From Thermoplasmata archaeon (GTDB taxonomy: Archaea; Thermoplasmatota; Thermoplasmata; RBG-16-68-12), in the NCBI GenBank assembly GCA_036395115.1, contig DASWDU010000030.1, positions 1 to 57,329 on the forward strand: 57,329 bases of DNA. Reading direction: 5' to 3'. The position numbers and the translations under genes were made by a program. Position 1 is the first letter of the stretch; each line of letters starts with the position of its first letter. Positions 36,479 to 45,817 of this stretch are shown here, one piece after another. The notes below the pieces were generated by a model. That model saw only the letters and a program-made list of their open reading frames with translations. It searched no databases and was not told the DNA's origin.

Positions 36479-37009
36479 GTGGAAGTCACCTTGACCTCGA
36501 CGGGCGGGAAGGCGTCGGAGGCCCTGGCGCGGGCGATCGGCGCGCTCGTCGAGGGCGTCACGTTCTACGACCTCGCGAACGCCGCGGTCGCGGAGGTGCG
36601 GGTGAAAGTCGCCTTCGAGGACCTCGGCCGACGGAAGAAGGCGCAGCTCGCACGGCTCGAGTCCGTGACCGGCCGGTCCGCGAAAGACGCCGCGATCCTC
36701 CCGGGGATTTATCCCATGGACGTCGTCTCGAAGGTCACGTGCTACGTCTGCGGCTACGTCGCGGAAACGAAGGCGATGCCGAACCAGTGCCCGAACTGCG
36801 GCGCGGCCCGGTACGCATTCGAGAAGGAGATCACACTGTCGAAGGCGTGGGAGATCGCCGCGGATGCGGGCCGGAAGTCCGCGGCCGTGTTCCGGGAGGA
36901 GGCCGCACGCACCGACCGACCGACCCGGGCTGTCTTGGAGGAACTCGCGGACGACGAAGACCGGGAGGCCGCTGAGGCGGCGCGACAGCTCGAGGAGCTC
37001 CGCACCTGA
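36479..37009 (+). CDS. Protein with rubredoxin-like zinc/iron site
   Basis: 176 residues from GTG 36479. A helical N-terminal part (residues 1-85) precedes a rubrerythrin-type rubredoxin domain, CYVCGYVAETKAMPNQCPNCGAARYAF (four Cys, about residues 89-111), and a second helical, acidic part. The diiron ligand pattern of full rubrerythrin is not evident. It may be a metal- or redox-sensing accessory protein. It ends 18 bases before the CCG protein gene and is probably co-transcribed. Confidence 0.75.
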   Translation: MEVTLTSTGGKASEALARAIGALVEGVTFYDLANAAVAEVRVKVAFEDLGRRKKAQLARLESVTGRSAKDAAILPGIYPMDVVSKVTCYVCGYVAETKAMPNQCPNCGAARYAFEKEITLSKAWEIAADAGRKSAAVFREEAARTDRPTRAVLEELADDEDREAAEAARQLEELRT

Positions 37010-37027
37010 GACGGTGGGTGGAATCGC

Positions 37028-38191
37028 ATGCCCCGCCTCGCGAAGATGCCTCCCATTCAGGAAGACGTCCACGCGTGCACGATGTGCGGCTACTGCGTCC
37101 CCGTGTGCCCGGCGTACCAGGAGGCGGGCTGGGAGGGCGCATCCCCCCGGGGCCGGATCTTCGCGCTGCGGCAATACGAGATGCGCGGGCCGCTGGACCG
37201 CCTGCTCGGCCGTCACGTGAAGCCGGGCGAAGACTTCGCGCGAAACGCGTGGGAGTGCACCGGCTGCGGCGCCTGCGAGGCGATTTGCCCCGTCGACATC
37301 CCGTTCGACACCCTGTGGGACGACGTCAAGGCGTGGATGGTGAACTCCGGGTACGCCCGGCCGCAGCTCGAGCCGTATCTGGAGAACGTCCGGGAAACGC
37401 ACAACTTGTTCGGCGAGCCGGCCGAGGCGCGCGCCGCGTGGATCCCCCCGGAGGCCGTCCAATCGGAGACCCCGGAGGTCATCTACTGGGTGGGCTGCGT
37501 CGCGAGCTACAAGAAGCAGCAGATCGCCCGGGCCGTCGTGAAGATCCTGAACGCCGCGCGGGTGCCGTACAAGATCCTCGGGACGGAGGAATGGTGCTCC
37601 GGCGCGCCGATCGCTCGGATGGGCTACCAAGAGGTGACGAAGAAGGAGCTCATGCCGCACAACGTCCGGGCGGTCCAGGAGACCGGCGCGAAGGTCCTCG
37701 TGACCGCGTGCGCCGAGTGCTACCGGGCGTTCGCCCGGGACTACAAGCAGTGGGGCGGGAACCCGCCGTTCAGCGTGTTTCACATCGCGCATTACGTCGA
37801 GAAGCTGATCCGGGAGAAGCGGATCGCGTTCACGAAGCCGCTGCCGCAGAAGGTCGCGTTCCACGACGCGTGCCACCTGTCCCGCGTCAGCAAGGTGTAC
37901 GAGCCGCCGCGCCAGGCGTTGAAGTTCATCAAGGACCTCAAGATCCTCGAGATCCTCCCCTCGAAGGAGGACGCGCTCTGCTCGGGGGCTGGCGGCGGCT
38001 TCCCGGCCGTCTTCCCGGAGCAAGCCGCCGGAGTGGGACAGCGGCGCCTCGACGCGGTGGAGGACACGGGCGCGACGAGCCTCGTCACGACGTGCCCGCA
38101 CGCCGAGATGCACTTCTCCGATATCGCCCAGAGGCGGAACATGCAGCTGAGCATCGTCGACCTGGCCGAGATGCTCGCCCAGGCCCTCTGA
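37028..38191 (+). CDS. CCG-domain Fe-S oxidoreductase (HdrD/GlcF-like)
   Basis: 387 residues. The N-terminal ferredoxin part has CTMCGYCVPVCP and CTGCGACEAICP, two [4Fe-4S] motifs. Two cysteine-rich CCG domains follow: WVGCVASYK...EWCSGAP...TACAECYRAF and FHDACHLSR...CSGAGGGFP...TTCPHAEMHF. This architecture is shared by HdrD and by the GlcF subunit of glycolate/lactate oxidase. With the GlcD-like flavoprotein at 29742 it could form a D-lactate or 2-hydroxyacid dehydrogenase feeding electrons to quinone or thiol carriers. Confidence 0.9.
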   Translation: MPRLAKMPPIQEDVHACTMCGYCVPVCPAYQEAGWEGASPRGRIFALRQYEMRGPLDRLLGRHVKPGEDFARNAWECTGCGACEAICPVDIPFDTLWDDVKAWMVNSGYARPQLEPYLENVRETHNLFGEPAEARAAWIPPEAVQSETPEVIYWVGCVASYKKQQIARAVVKILNAARVPYKILGTEEWCSGAPIARMGYQEVTKKELMPHNVRAVQETGAKVLVTACAECYRAFARDYKQWGGNPPFSVFHIAHYVEKLIREKRIAFTKPLPQKVAFHDACHLSRVSKVYEPPRQALKFIKDLKILEILPSKEDALCSGAGGGFPAVFPEQAAGVGQRRLDAVEDTGATSLVTTCPHAEMHFSDIAQRRNMQLSIVDLAEMLAQAL

Positions 38192-38202
38192 CCGCCGCCG
38201 GC

Positions 38203-38610
38203 TCAGATCGTGAAGCTCAGCCCGCACGAACACGAATGCTTCGCGTTCGGGTTGGTGATCTTGAATTGCCCGCCGAAGAGGTCTTCCTCCCAGTCCAGCC
38301 TCGACCCGCGCAGGTACGTCATGCTCTTCGGGTCGACGAACACCTTGACGTCCTGCTCCGCGACGACGAGGTCCGTCGGCCGCGGGGCGTCCGCGAGGTC
38401 CATGCGGTACTGCATTCCGCTGCAGCCGCCCGCGATGATCCGCAGGCGCAACGAGGCGCCCGGTTTGCTCTCCTTCTGCTGCAACACGTGGATCCGGCGG
38501 ACGGCGCCCTCCGTCACGACGAGCGGCAGTTCCTCCGGGGGCATCACGTCGCGTTCGAACGCGGCGCCTCGACTTAAGTCTTCCGTCGAAAATCGTGCGT
38601 CGTTCGTCAT
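38203..38610 (-). CDS. sufA: IscA/SufA-type Fe-S carrier
   Basis: 135 residues. The A-type carrier cysteines are present in AGGCSGMQY and HSCSCGLSF, with FVDPKSMTYLRGSRLDW between them. An N-terminal extension of about 25 residues precedes the core (LPLVVTEGAV). ATG 38610 is supported by a minus-strand TATA box (38631-38640) centred 26 bases upstream. It is divergent from sufB across 78 bases. Confidence 0.92.
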   Translation of the reverse strand: MTNDARFSTEDLSRGAAFERDVMPPEELPLVVTEGAVRRIHVLQQKESKPGASLRLRIIAGGCSGMQYRMDLADAPRPTDLVVAEQDVKVFVDPKSMTYLRGSRLDWEEDLFGGQFKITNPNAKHSCSCGLSFTI

Positions 38611-38630
38611 TCGTGGAGCGCACGACCAAA

Positions 38631-38654
38631 GATATATATAACAACGTTATAGTG
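38631..38654. promoter_or_regulatory. Bidirectional promoter between sufA and sufB
   Basis: A TATATATA run (38631-38640) serves leftward sufA at leaderless spacing and may serve sufB rightward; a second box TTATAGTG (38647-38654) also reads rightward. The sufB mRNA has AGGAGG (38676-38681) seven bases before ATG 38689, so it is leadered. ACGTT/AACGT symmetry near 38643 could be an operator. Confidence 0.55.
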
Positions 38655-38688
38655 TCTATTCCGCTCCTCGAAAACAGGAGGCCTGTCC

Positions 38689-40140
38689 ATGGTCACCAAG
38701 AGCGTAATCCAGGAGCAAATGTCGAAGCAGGAGTACAAGTACGGCTTCGTCGCGGACCTCGACGAGGACACGGTCCCGAAGGGCCTGAACGAGGACGTCG
38801 TCCGGCTCATCTCCCAGAAGAAGAAGGAGCCGGAATGGATGCTCGATTGGCGCCTTCGCGCCTACCGGCACTGGCTCACGATGAAGGAGCCGAAGTGGTC
38901 GAACGTCCGATATCCTCCGATCAACTATCAGGACATCATCTACTACGCCGCGCCGAGGCCGAAGAAGCCCGTGAACAGCCTCGAGGACGTCGACCCGGAG
39001 ATCCGGAGCCTGTACGCCAAGCTCGGCATCCCGCTCCAGGAGCAGGAACGCCTCGCGGGCGTCGCGGTCGACGCGGTCTTGGACAGCGTGTCCGTCGCGA
39101 CGACGTTCAAGCAGCGGCTCGCCGATGAGGGCATCATCTTCTGCTCGTTCTCCGAGGCGGTCCAGGAACACCCGGACCTCGTCCGGAAGTACCTGGGGTC
39201 CGTCGTACCCTTCAACGACAACTTCTTCGCCGGCCTGAACAGCGCGGTCTTCTCCGACGGCTCGTTCGCGTACGTCCCCCCGGGCGTGCGCTGCCCGATG
39301 GAGCTGTCCACGTACTTCCGGATCAACGCGCAGGACACGGGCCAGTTCGAGCGCACCCTGATCATCGCGGACGAGCGGGCGTACGTCAGCTATCTCGAGG
39401 GATGCACGGCGCCGATCCGGGACACGAACCAGCTTCACGCGGCGGTGGTCGAGCTGATCGCCCTCGATGACGCCGAGATCAAGTACTCCACGATCCAGAA
39501 CTGGTACCCGGGGGACAAGGAAGGGAAGGGAGGCATCTACAACTTCGTCACGAAGCGCGGGAAATGCCTCGGCGTGAATTCGAAGATCTCGTGGACCCAG
39601 GTCGAGACCGGTAGCGCGATCACGTGGAAGTATCCGAGCTGCATCCTCCAGGGGGACAACTCCACGGGCGAGTTCTACTCCGTCGCCGTCGTGAACAACT
39701 ACCAGCAGGCCGACACGGGGACGAAGATGCTCCACATCGGGAAGAACACCCGCAGCACGATCATCTCCAAGGGCATCTCCGCCGGCTACGGCCGGAACAC
39801 GTACCGGGGCCGGGTGCACATCCACAAGGGCGCGACGGGCGCCCGGAACTACTCCCAGTGCGACTCCCTTCTGATCGGCTCCGTGTGCGCCGCGTTCACG
39901 TTCCCCGACATCGTGGTCCAGGATCCGACCGCGCAGATGGAGCACGAGGCGTCGACCTCGAAGATCGGGGACGAGCAGCTTTTCTACTGCCAGACGCGGG
40001 GCCTGACGCCGGAGGACGCGACGAACATGATCGTGAACGGGTTCTGCAAGCAGGTGTTCCTGAAGCTCCCCATGGAGTTCGCGGTCGAGGCCCAGAAGCT
40101 GATCGGCGTGAGCCTGAACCTCGAAGGCACGGTCGGCTGA
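38689..40140 (+). CDS. sufB: SufB, Fe-S cluster scaffold subunit
   Basis: 483 residues. SufB is the cluster-building subunit of the SufBC(2)D complex. The core motifs are kept: [69 protein letters not shown] and [23 protein letters not shown]. Cysteines in QCDSL, LFYC and GFCK match those conserved in bacterial SufB. Strong ribosome-binding site. It is the first gene of sufB-sufC-sufD. Confidence 0.96.
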   Translation: MVTKSVIQEQMSKQEYKYGFVADLDEDTVPKGLNEDVVRLISQKKKEPEWMLDWRLRAYRHWLTMKEPKWSNVRYPPINYQDIIYYAAPRPKKPVNSLEDVDPEIRSLYAKLGIPLQEQERLAGVAVDAVLDSVSVATTFKQRLADEGIIFCSFSEAVQEHPDLVRKYLGSVVPFNDNFFAGLNSAVFSDGSFAYVPPGVRCPMELSTYFRINAQDTGQFERTLIIADERAYVSYLEGCTAPIRDTNQLHAAVVELIALDDAEIKYSTIQNWYPGDKEGKGGIYNFVTKRGKCLGVNSKISWTQVETGSAITWKYPSCILQGDNSTGEFYSVAVVNNYQQADTGTKMLHIGKNTRSTIISKGISAGYGRNTYRGRVHIHKGATGARNYSQCDSLLIGSVCAAFTFPDIVVQDPTAQMEHEASTSKIGDEQLFYCQTRGLTPEDATNMIVNGFCKQVFLKLPMEFAVEAQKLIGVSLNLEGTVG

Positions 40141-40167
40141 TTGCGCCGCGTGACGGAGGAAGACAGC

Positions 40168-40938
40168 ATGCTTGAGATTCAGAATCTGCACGTCAAGGTG
40201 AGCGGCAAGGAAATCCTGAAAGGGATCGACCTCTCGATCCAGCCCGGGCAGGTGCACGCGATCATGGGACCGAATGGGAGCGGCAAGACGACCCTCGCGC
40301 AGGTCCTCGCCGGCCGTATCACGTACGAGGTCACGCAAGGCAAAGTCCGCTTCGAAGGAAAGGACCTCTTGGCGATGCGCCCCGAAGACCGCGCCCGCGA
40401 GGGCGTGTTCATGGCGTTCCAGTACCCCGTCGAGATCCCGGGCGTGAGCAACGCCTATTTCCTCAAAGCGGCGTTGAACGCGATTCGCAAGTATCGCGGC
40501 CAGGAGGAGATCGACGCCATGGACTTCATGGCCCTCGTCCAGGAGAAGGCGAAGCTCCTCGCTCTCGACGAGACGTTCATGAAGCGCGGTCTGAACGAGG
40601 GATTCTCCGGCGGCGAGAAGAAGAAGAACGAGGTGTTCCAGATGGCCGTCCTCGAGCCGAAGTTCTGCATCCTCGACGAGACGGACTCCGGCTTGGACAT
40701 CGACGCCCTGCGCCTCGTGGCCAACGGGATCAACGCGATGCGCAGCCCGGCCCGGGCGATGCTCGTCGTCACGCACTACCAGCGTCTCCTCGACTACGTC
40801 GTCCCGGACGTCGTCCACGTCCTCGTCGACGGGAAGATCGTGAAGAGCGGCGACGCGGATCTCGCCCGCAACCTCGAGAAGCACGGTTACGGCTGGATTG
40901 TCGAGGAGGCCCCGAGACCAGCGCCCGCGCGTCCGTGA
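40168..40938 (+). CDS. sufC: SufC, ABC-type ATPase of the SUF system
   Basis: 256 residues. Walker A GPNGSGKTT, Q-loop FQYPVEIPGV, signature FSGGEKKKNE, Walker B CILDETDSGLD and the H-switch VVTHYQ are all present. SufC drives conformational change in SufB-SufD. ATG 40168 gives the canonical MLEIQNLHV start. It overlaps sufD by four bases. Confidence 0.97.
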   Translation: MLEIQNLHVKVSGKEILKGIDLSIQPGQVHAIMGPNGSGKTTLAQVLAGRITYEVTQGKVRFEGKDLLAMRPEDRAREGVFMAFQYPVEIPGVSNAYFLKAALNAIRKYRGQEEIDAMDFMALVQEKAKLLALDETFMKRGLNEGFSGGEKKKNEVFQMAVLEPKFCILDETDSGLDIDALRLVANGINAMRSPARAMLVVTHYQRLLDYVVPDVVHVLVDGKIVKSGDADLARNLEKHGYGWIVEEAPRPAPARP

Positions 40939-42293
40939 GGCCGGTGGCGGACGTGGCCGTCGCCGTCGACGCCAAGCAGACGTATGTCGGGGAGTTCGCG
41001 TCGTCCGAGAAGGAACTCGGCGGGCCGAAGTGGCTCCGCACGCTGCGCAAGACGGCGATCGGGCGTTTCGAGTCCCTTGGCTTCCCGACGCAGAAGCACG
41101 AGGAATGGAAATACACGAACCTCGCGCCGCTCCTCCGGGTTCCGTTCAAGCCGGCGATCCTGGCACGTCCGGACGGCGTCGTCGCCGAGAAGCTCGACCC
41201 CTTCACCTTCGGCGTGCTGAAGACGAGCCGCGTCGTGTTCGTGAACGGCCGTTATTCGCCCCGCCTCTCGTACCTCCGGTCCTTGCCAGAGGGCGTTCGG
41301 GTCGTGCCGGTGGCGGAGATTCTCCGCTCGGAGCCGAGCATCCTCGAGAAGCACCTCGGTCGCTACGCGAGCTTCGAGGCCGACCCGTTCGTCGCGTTGA
41401 ACACGGCGTTCTTCCAGGACGGCGCGTTCGTCGAGATTCCTAAGAACACCGTCATCGATGAACCGATCCATCTCCTCTTCTTGTCGGCCTCATCCGACTT
41501 GCCGATCGTCTCCTACCCCCGGAACCTGATTCGGCTCGGCCCGAACAGCCAGGCGACCGTCATCGAGACGTACGCAGGCTGGGCCCCCGACGTCACGTTC
41601 GCGAACGGCATCACGGAGGTCGTCGTCGGACCGGGCGCGACCCTCGAACACTACAAGGTGCAGCGGGAGTCTGAACGCGCGTTTCACTTCGCGACGATGA
41701 CGGTCGACCAAGACCGGGATTCGTCCGTGACGGCGCATTCCATGTCGTTCGGCGGCTCTCTGTCGAGGAACTCCGTGTACACGAAATTCGGCGGGGAAGG
41801 CGGCAGCCTCGCGCTCAACGGGATCTTCATGCCGCGGGAGACGCAGCAACACGACAACTACACGCGGATCGACCACGTGGCCCGATCGTGCACGAGCGTC
41901 GAGCTGTACCGCGGGATCCTCGACGGCAAGTCGCGCGGCGTCTTCAACGGAAACATCTACGTCCGGAAGGATGCACAGAAGACGGTCGCGCGGCAGACGA
42001 ACAAGAACCTCCTCCTCTCAAAGGAGGCGTTCGTCGACAGCACGCCGGGCCTCGAGATCCTCGCGGACGACGTGAAGTGCAACCACGCGTCGACGATCGG
42101 CCAGCTGGACGACAACGCGGTCTTCTACCTGCGGTCGCGCGGCGTCGACGAGGAGGCCGCCCGGAACATCCTGACGTACGCCTTCGTCGCGGACGTCGTG
42201 AACCAAGTGAGGGTCGCACCGATCCGCATCAAGCTCGACCAGCTCATCCTTTCGCGCCTGCCGAAGGGGGCCGGCCTCGGGGTGACCTCATGA
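40935..42293 (+). CDS. sufD: SufD, Fe-S assembly subunit
   Basis: 452 residues from GTG 40935, overlapping the sufC stop (GTGA). SufD-type features are HEEWKYTNLAPLLR near the start, FNGNIYVRKDAQKTVARQTNKNLLLS and the C-terminal KCNHASTIGQLDDNAVFYLRSRGVDEEAAR. The conserved His after Cys (KCNH) is kept. It pairs with SufB around a SufC dimer. Confidence 0.94.
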   Translation: MRPVADVAVAVDAKQTYVGEFASSEKELGGPKWLRTLRKTAIGRFESLGFPTQKHEEWKYTNLAPLLRVPFKPAILARPDGVVAEKLDPFTFGVLKTSRVVFVNGRYSPRLSYLRSLPEGVRVVPVAEILRSEPSILEKHLGRYASFEADPFVALNTAFFQDGAFVEIPKNTVIDEPIHLLFLSASSDLPIVSYPRNLIRLGPNSQATVIETYAGWAPDVTFANGITEVVVGPGATLEHYKVQRESERAFHFATMTVDQDRDSSVTAHSMSFGGSLSRNSVYTKFGGEGGSLALNGIFMPRETQQHDNYTRIDHVARSCTSVELYRGILDGKSRGVFNGNIYVRKDAQKTVARQTNKNLLLSKEAFVDSTPGLEILADDVKCNHASTIGQLDDNAVFYLRSRGVDEEAARNILTYAFVADVVNQVRVAPIRIKLDQLILSRLPKGAGLGVTS

Positions 42294-42345
42294 GGCCCGA
42301 CACAATTATTCGTCGAGCGTCCGGTCCCGGTAAGGGGGCTCGCTG

Positions 42346-42795
42346 ATGCCCGACCTCCGTGAGTTGTACCAGGAGACGATCCTCGACCACAGCAAGAAGC
42401 CTCGGAACTTCCGCGAGCTCCCGGAGGCGAGCGCGAAGGCGGTCGGCCACAACCCGCTGTGCGGGGACCGGGTGACCGTCTACCTGCGGGTCGACGACAG
42501 CAAGATCGCGGACGTCGCGTTCGTCGGCCAGGGCTGCGCGATCTCGAAAGCCTCGGCGTCGCTGATGACCGACGCGGTCAAGGGGAAGTCGAAGGCGGAA
42601 GCGCACGCGTTGTTCGAGCGGTTCCACAAGATGGTGACGGCCCGTCCGGGCGACCCCGTGGACGCCTCGCTCGGCAAGCTGGCGGTCTTGTCCGGCGTCT
42701 GCGAGTTCCCCGTCCGGGTGAAGTGCGCCAGCCTGCCATGGCACACCCTCGAGGCGGCGCTCGAGGCGAAGACGGACACGGTCTCCTTGGAGTGA
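42346..42795 (+). CDS. sufU: SufU/IscU-type scaffold or sulfur acceptor, copy 1
   Basis: 149 residues. The three cysteines and one aspartate of SufU are visible in NPLCGDRV, GQGCAISKASAS and VKCASLPWHTL. It contains the insert typical of SufU between the second and third Cys (about 45 residues). SufU accepts persulfide from SufS by zinc-ligand exchange in bacteria. The next gene begins two bases after its stop. A second, shorter copy lies at 45416. Confidence 0.92.
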   Translation: MPDLRELYQETILDHSKKPRNFRELPEASAKAVGHNPLCGDRVTVYLRVDDSKIADVAFVGQGCAISKASASLMTDAVKGKSKAEAHALFERFHKMVTARPGDPVDASLGKLAVLSGVCEFPVRVKCASLPWHTLEAALEAKTDTVSLE

Positions 42796-42797
42796 GG

Positions 42798-44123
42798 ATG
42801 ACCCGCGCCGACGTCTCCCGCACCGCCTCTCGCGACATGGTACGCCACGCGATCGACGCGGGCCCGAGCGCGGACGCGGTCGCTGGCCTGTCGAAACGCC
42901 GCAACGAGCCCGATTGGATGCTCCGCCTGCGGCTGCAGGGACTCGAGTCGCTGCGGTCTGAAGGCATGCCCGCGTGGGCCTCGTTCCTGCGGGACGTGGA
43001 CTTCGACGGCATGGTCGGCGCGGACGCTTCGCCGCCTCCGGTTCCGGCCGAGGCGCGGGAACCTTCCCTGATCGCAGGCCTCGGCGCCCTCGCCGCGTCC
43101 GAGGAGGCGTACCGCGGAGTGCGGAAGGACCTCGAATCCCAGGGCGTACGGTTCCTCGGGATGCCGGCGGCGCTCGCGCACCTCCCCGACCTCGTGAAGG
43201 CGCATTTCGCGTCCGTCGTGGCGGCGGACGACCATCCGCTCGCCGCCCTGAACTCCGCGTTGTGGACCGGGGGATCGTTCCTGTACGTGCCCCCCGGCGT
43301 CCGCGTCGAGGTGCCGCTCCAAGCGGAGATTCGCGACGATTACGTCGGCGTCGAGCCGTTCGAGCGGAACGTCATCGTCGCGGACCGCGGCGCCGACGTG
43401 ACGTATATCGAGGGGTGCACCGCGCCCGTCTACACGCCCGACGAGATACACGTCTCCGCGATCGAAGTGCTCGCGATGCCCGGCTCCCGCGTACGGTACA
43501 TCGCCTTGCAGAACTTCTCGAAGGGGGTCGACAACCTCGTCACGAAACGGGCGATCGTCCATGAGGACGCGTCGATCGCGTGGGTCGACATCAACCTCGG
43601 CTCCCGCCGGACGTGGAAGGTGCCCCGGGCGGATCTGCGGGGAGCCGGCGCCTCGGCGGAGTTCGTCGGCGTCGCCTTCGCGGGCCCGGGCCAGCACGAG
43701 GACATCGGCGCCGAGATGGTCCATCGGGCGCCGCGGACCCGGTCCCGGATCGTGAATCACGGCATCGTCCGCGGAGGCGGCCGCGCAAGCCTCCGGTCCG
43801 GGGTGCGTGTGGCGCCCGGGGCGACGGGCGTCACATCGTCCGTCGAATGGTCGTCCCTGATGCTCGATGCCGAATCGCGCACCGAGACCGCGCCATCGAT
43901 CGAGATCGACGAGGCGGACGCCGAGGTCGCGCAGGAGGGCGCCGTGCGGAAGGTGAGCGACGACATGCTGTTCTACATGACGTCCCGCGGCGTCACGAGC
44001 GAGGAGGCGCTGCACATGATCGTCCTCGGCATCGCCGGGGTCGCGACAAGTCGCATCCCAGTCGAGTACGCGGTCGAGGTCGACCGGCTCCTGGAGCTGG
44101 AGCTCGGGGGCGGCGTTGGCTGA
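42798..44123 (+). CDS. Third SufB/SufD-family paralog without C-terminal cysteines
   Basis: 441 residues, clearly homologous to SufB: NEPDWMLRLRLQGLESL, LYVPPGVRVEVPLQAEI, YIEGCTAPVYTPDEIHVSAIEV, and the C-terminal DDMLFYMTSRGVTSEEALHMIVLGIA. Each cysteine conserved in the true SufB C-terminus is replaced: QCDSL is EWSSL, LFYC is LFYM and NGFCK is LGIAG. It cannot build a cluster as SufB does and may be a structural or regulatory partner. It is tightly linked to sufU (two bases) and sufS. Confidence 0.88.
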   Translation: MTRADVSRTASRDMVRHAIDAGPSADAVAGLSKRRNEPDWMLRLRLQGLESLRSEGMPAWASFLRDVDFDGMVGADASPPPVPAEAREPSLIAGLGALAASEEAYRGVRKDLESQGVRFLGMPAALAHLPDLVKAHFASVVAADDHPLAALNSALWTGGSFLYVPPGVRVEVPLQAEIRDDYVGVEPFERNVIVADRGADVTYIEGCTAPVYTPDEIHVSAIEVLAMPGSRVRYIALQNFSKGVDNLVTKRAIVHEDASIAWVDINLGSRRTWKVPRADLRGAGASAEFVGVAFAGPGQHEDIGAEMVHRAPRTRSRIVNHGIVRGGGRASLRSGVRVAPGATGVTSSVEWSSLMLDAESRTETAPSIEIDEADAEVAQEGAVRKVSDDMLFYMTSRGVTSEEALHMIVLGIAGVATSRIPVEYAVEVDRLLELELGGGVG

Positions 44124-44168
44124 CGAGAAGACTCAAGTAGGGAGCCTGGCATCGGAAGGTGGAACGAC

Positions 44169-45416
44169 ATGGTGAAACCCGCCAAGGTCCTGCTGAACGT
44201 CCCCGCGATCAAGGCGGACTTCCCGATCCTGCAGCGGACGATCCGGGACAAGCGGCTCGTGTACCTGGACAGCGCCGCCACCTCGCAGAAGCCCCACCAG
44301 GTCATCGAGGCGACGTCGGACTACTATGCGCGGTACAACGCGAACGTGCACCGCGCGATCTACGAGCTCGGCGAGGAGTCCACGAGAGAGTACGAGGGCG
44401 CTCGGGAGAAAGTCGCCGCGTTCATCGGCGCGAAGTCGCCGAACGAGGTCGTGTTCACGAAGTCGACGACGGAGTCGATCAACGTCATCGCGTACGGCTA
44501 CGGCCTGAAAGGGAAGATCACAAAGGGCGACGAGATCGTCGGCTCGGTCATGGAGCATCACTCGAACCACGTGCCCTGGCATTTCGTGAAAGATCACAAG
44601 GGGGCCGTGCTCAAGTACGTCGATGTGCACGACGACGGCACGCTCAGGATGGAGCAGTACGACGACCTCCTGTCGGAGCGCACGAAAATCGTGACGGTCA
44701 CGATGTGCTCGAACGTCCTCGGGACGATCAACCCGGTCAAGGAGATCGTGAAGCGGGCGCACGAGGTCGGCGCGATCTGCGTCGTCGACGCGGCCCAAGC
44801 CGCCCCGCATATGCCGATCGACGTGCAAGATCTCGATGCGGACTTCCTCGCGTTCAGCGGTCACAAGATGCTCGGGCCGACGGGGATCGGCGTCCTGTAC
44901 GGGAAGCCGAAGCTCCTCGAGGCGACGGAGCCGCTGCTCGGCGGCGGCGAGATGATCCGCGAAGTCCACCTCGGATCGGCGAAGTGGAACGACGTTCCGT
45001 ACAAGTTCGAGGGCGGCACCCCGAATATCGCAGGCGCGATCGGCCTCGGCGTGGCGGTCGACTATCTGTCGAACATCGGGATGGAGGCGGTCCGGGCGCA
45101 CGAGATGGAGATCACGGAATACGCGCTCGAGAGGCTGGGCCGGCTCAAGGGCGTGCAGACGTTCGGTCCGAAGGACGTCACGAAGCGTGCGGGCGTCGTG
45201 TCCTTCACGATCGATAACGCGCACCCGCACGACATCGCCTCGATCCTCGACGTCGAGGGGATCTGCGTCCGCTCGGGCCACCACTGCGCCCAGCCGCTCA
45301 TGGAGCGGTTCGGCCTTCCGGCCACGGCGCGGGCGTCGTTCTACGTCTACAACGACCTCGAGGACGTCGACGCGCTCGTCGCCGGGATCAAGCGGGTCCA
45401 AGAGGTCTTCTCCTGA
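44169..45416 (+). CDS. sufS: SufS cysteine desulfurase
   Basis: 415 residues, class II aminotransferase fold. The PLP lysine is in AFSGHKMLGPTGIG. The catalytic cysteine is in RSGHHCAQPLM. Other landmarks are YLDSAATSQKP and SVMEHHSNHVPW. It converts cysteine to alanine and a protein persulfide that is passed on to SufU. The stop overlaps the next ATG (TGATG). As the sulfur entry point it could serve both Fe-S assembly and the thiocarboxylate pathway downstream. Confidence 0.96.
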   Translation: MVKPAKVLLNVPAIKADFPILQRTIRDKRLVYLDSAATSQKPHQVIEATSDYYARYNANVHRAIYELGEESTREYEGAREKVAAFIGAKSPNEVVFTKSTTESINVIAYGYGLKGKITKGDEIVGSVMEHHSNHVPWHFVKDHKGAVLKYVDVHDDGTLRMEQYDDLLSERTKIVTVTMCSNVLGTINPVKEIVKRAHEVGAICVVDAAQAAPHMPIDVQDLDADFLAFSGHKMLGPTGIGVLYGKPKLLEATEPLLGGGEMIREVHLGSAKWNDVPYKFEGGTPNIAGAIGLGVAVDYLSNIGMEAVRAHEMEITEYALERLGRLKGVQTFGPKDVTKRAGVVSFTIDNAHPHDIASILDVEGICVRSGHHCAQPLMERFGLPATARASFYVYNDLEDVDALVAGIKRVQEVFS

Positions 45417-45805
45417 TGTCCGCGGCGTACGACCTGTACCAAGAGCAGATCCTCGACCACTACAAGCATCCGAGGAACAAGGGGCCCCTGCCCGATGCGA
45501 CGTACAACGCGCACGACTCGAACCCGCTGTGCGGCGACGAAGTCGTACTGCATCTCAAGGTGGACGCATCGCGTGTCGCCGACGTGCGCTTCGAGGGCCA
45601 AGGGTGCGCGATCAGTCAGGCGAGCGCCTCGATGCTGACGACGATGCTCAAGGGCGTCCCCGTCGCGGAGGCGGAAGCGGTCGATCGCGAGGCGGTCCTG
45701 AAGAAGCTCGGGATCCCGCTGAGCGCGGTCCGTCTCAAGTGCGCCCTGCTCTCCCTGCACGTCCTGAAGCTCGCCCTCGGCAAGCAGGCGGACGTCGCGA
45801 CGTGA
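45416..45805 (+). CDS. sufU: SufU-type protein, copy 2
   Basis: 129 residues. NPLCGDEV, GQGCAISQASAS and LKCALLSLHVL supply three Cys and one Asp as in copy 1, but the segment between the second and third Cys is shorter. Start and stop codons overlap sufS, so the two are translationally coupled. It is therefore the more likely direct SufS partner. Confidence 0.92.
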   Translation: MSAAYDLYQEQILDHYKHPRNKGPLPDATYNAHDSNPLCGDEVVLHLKVDASRVADVRFEGQGCAISQASASMLTTMLKGVPVAEAEAVDREAVLKKLGIPLSAVRLKCALLSLHVLKLALGKQADVAT

Positions 45806-45817
45806 GGCCGCCGACCC

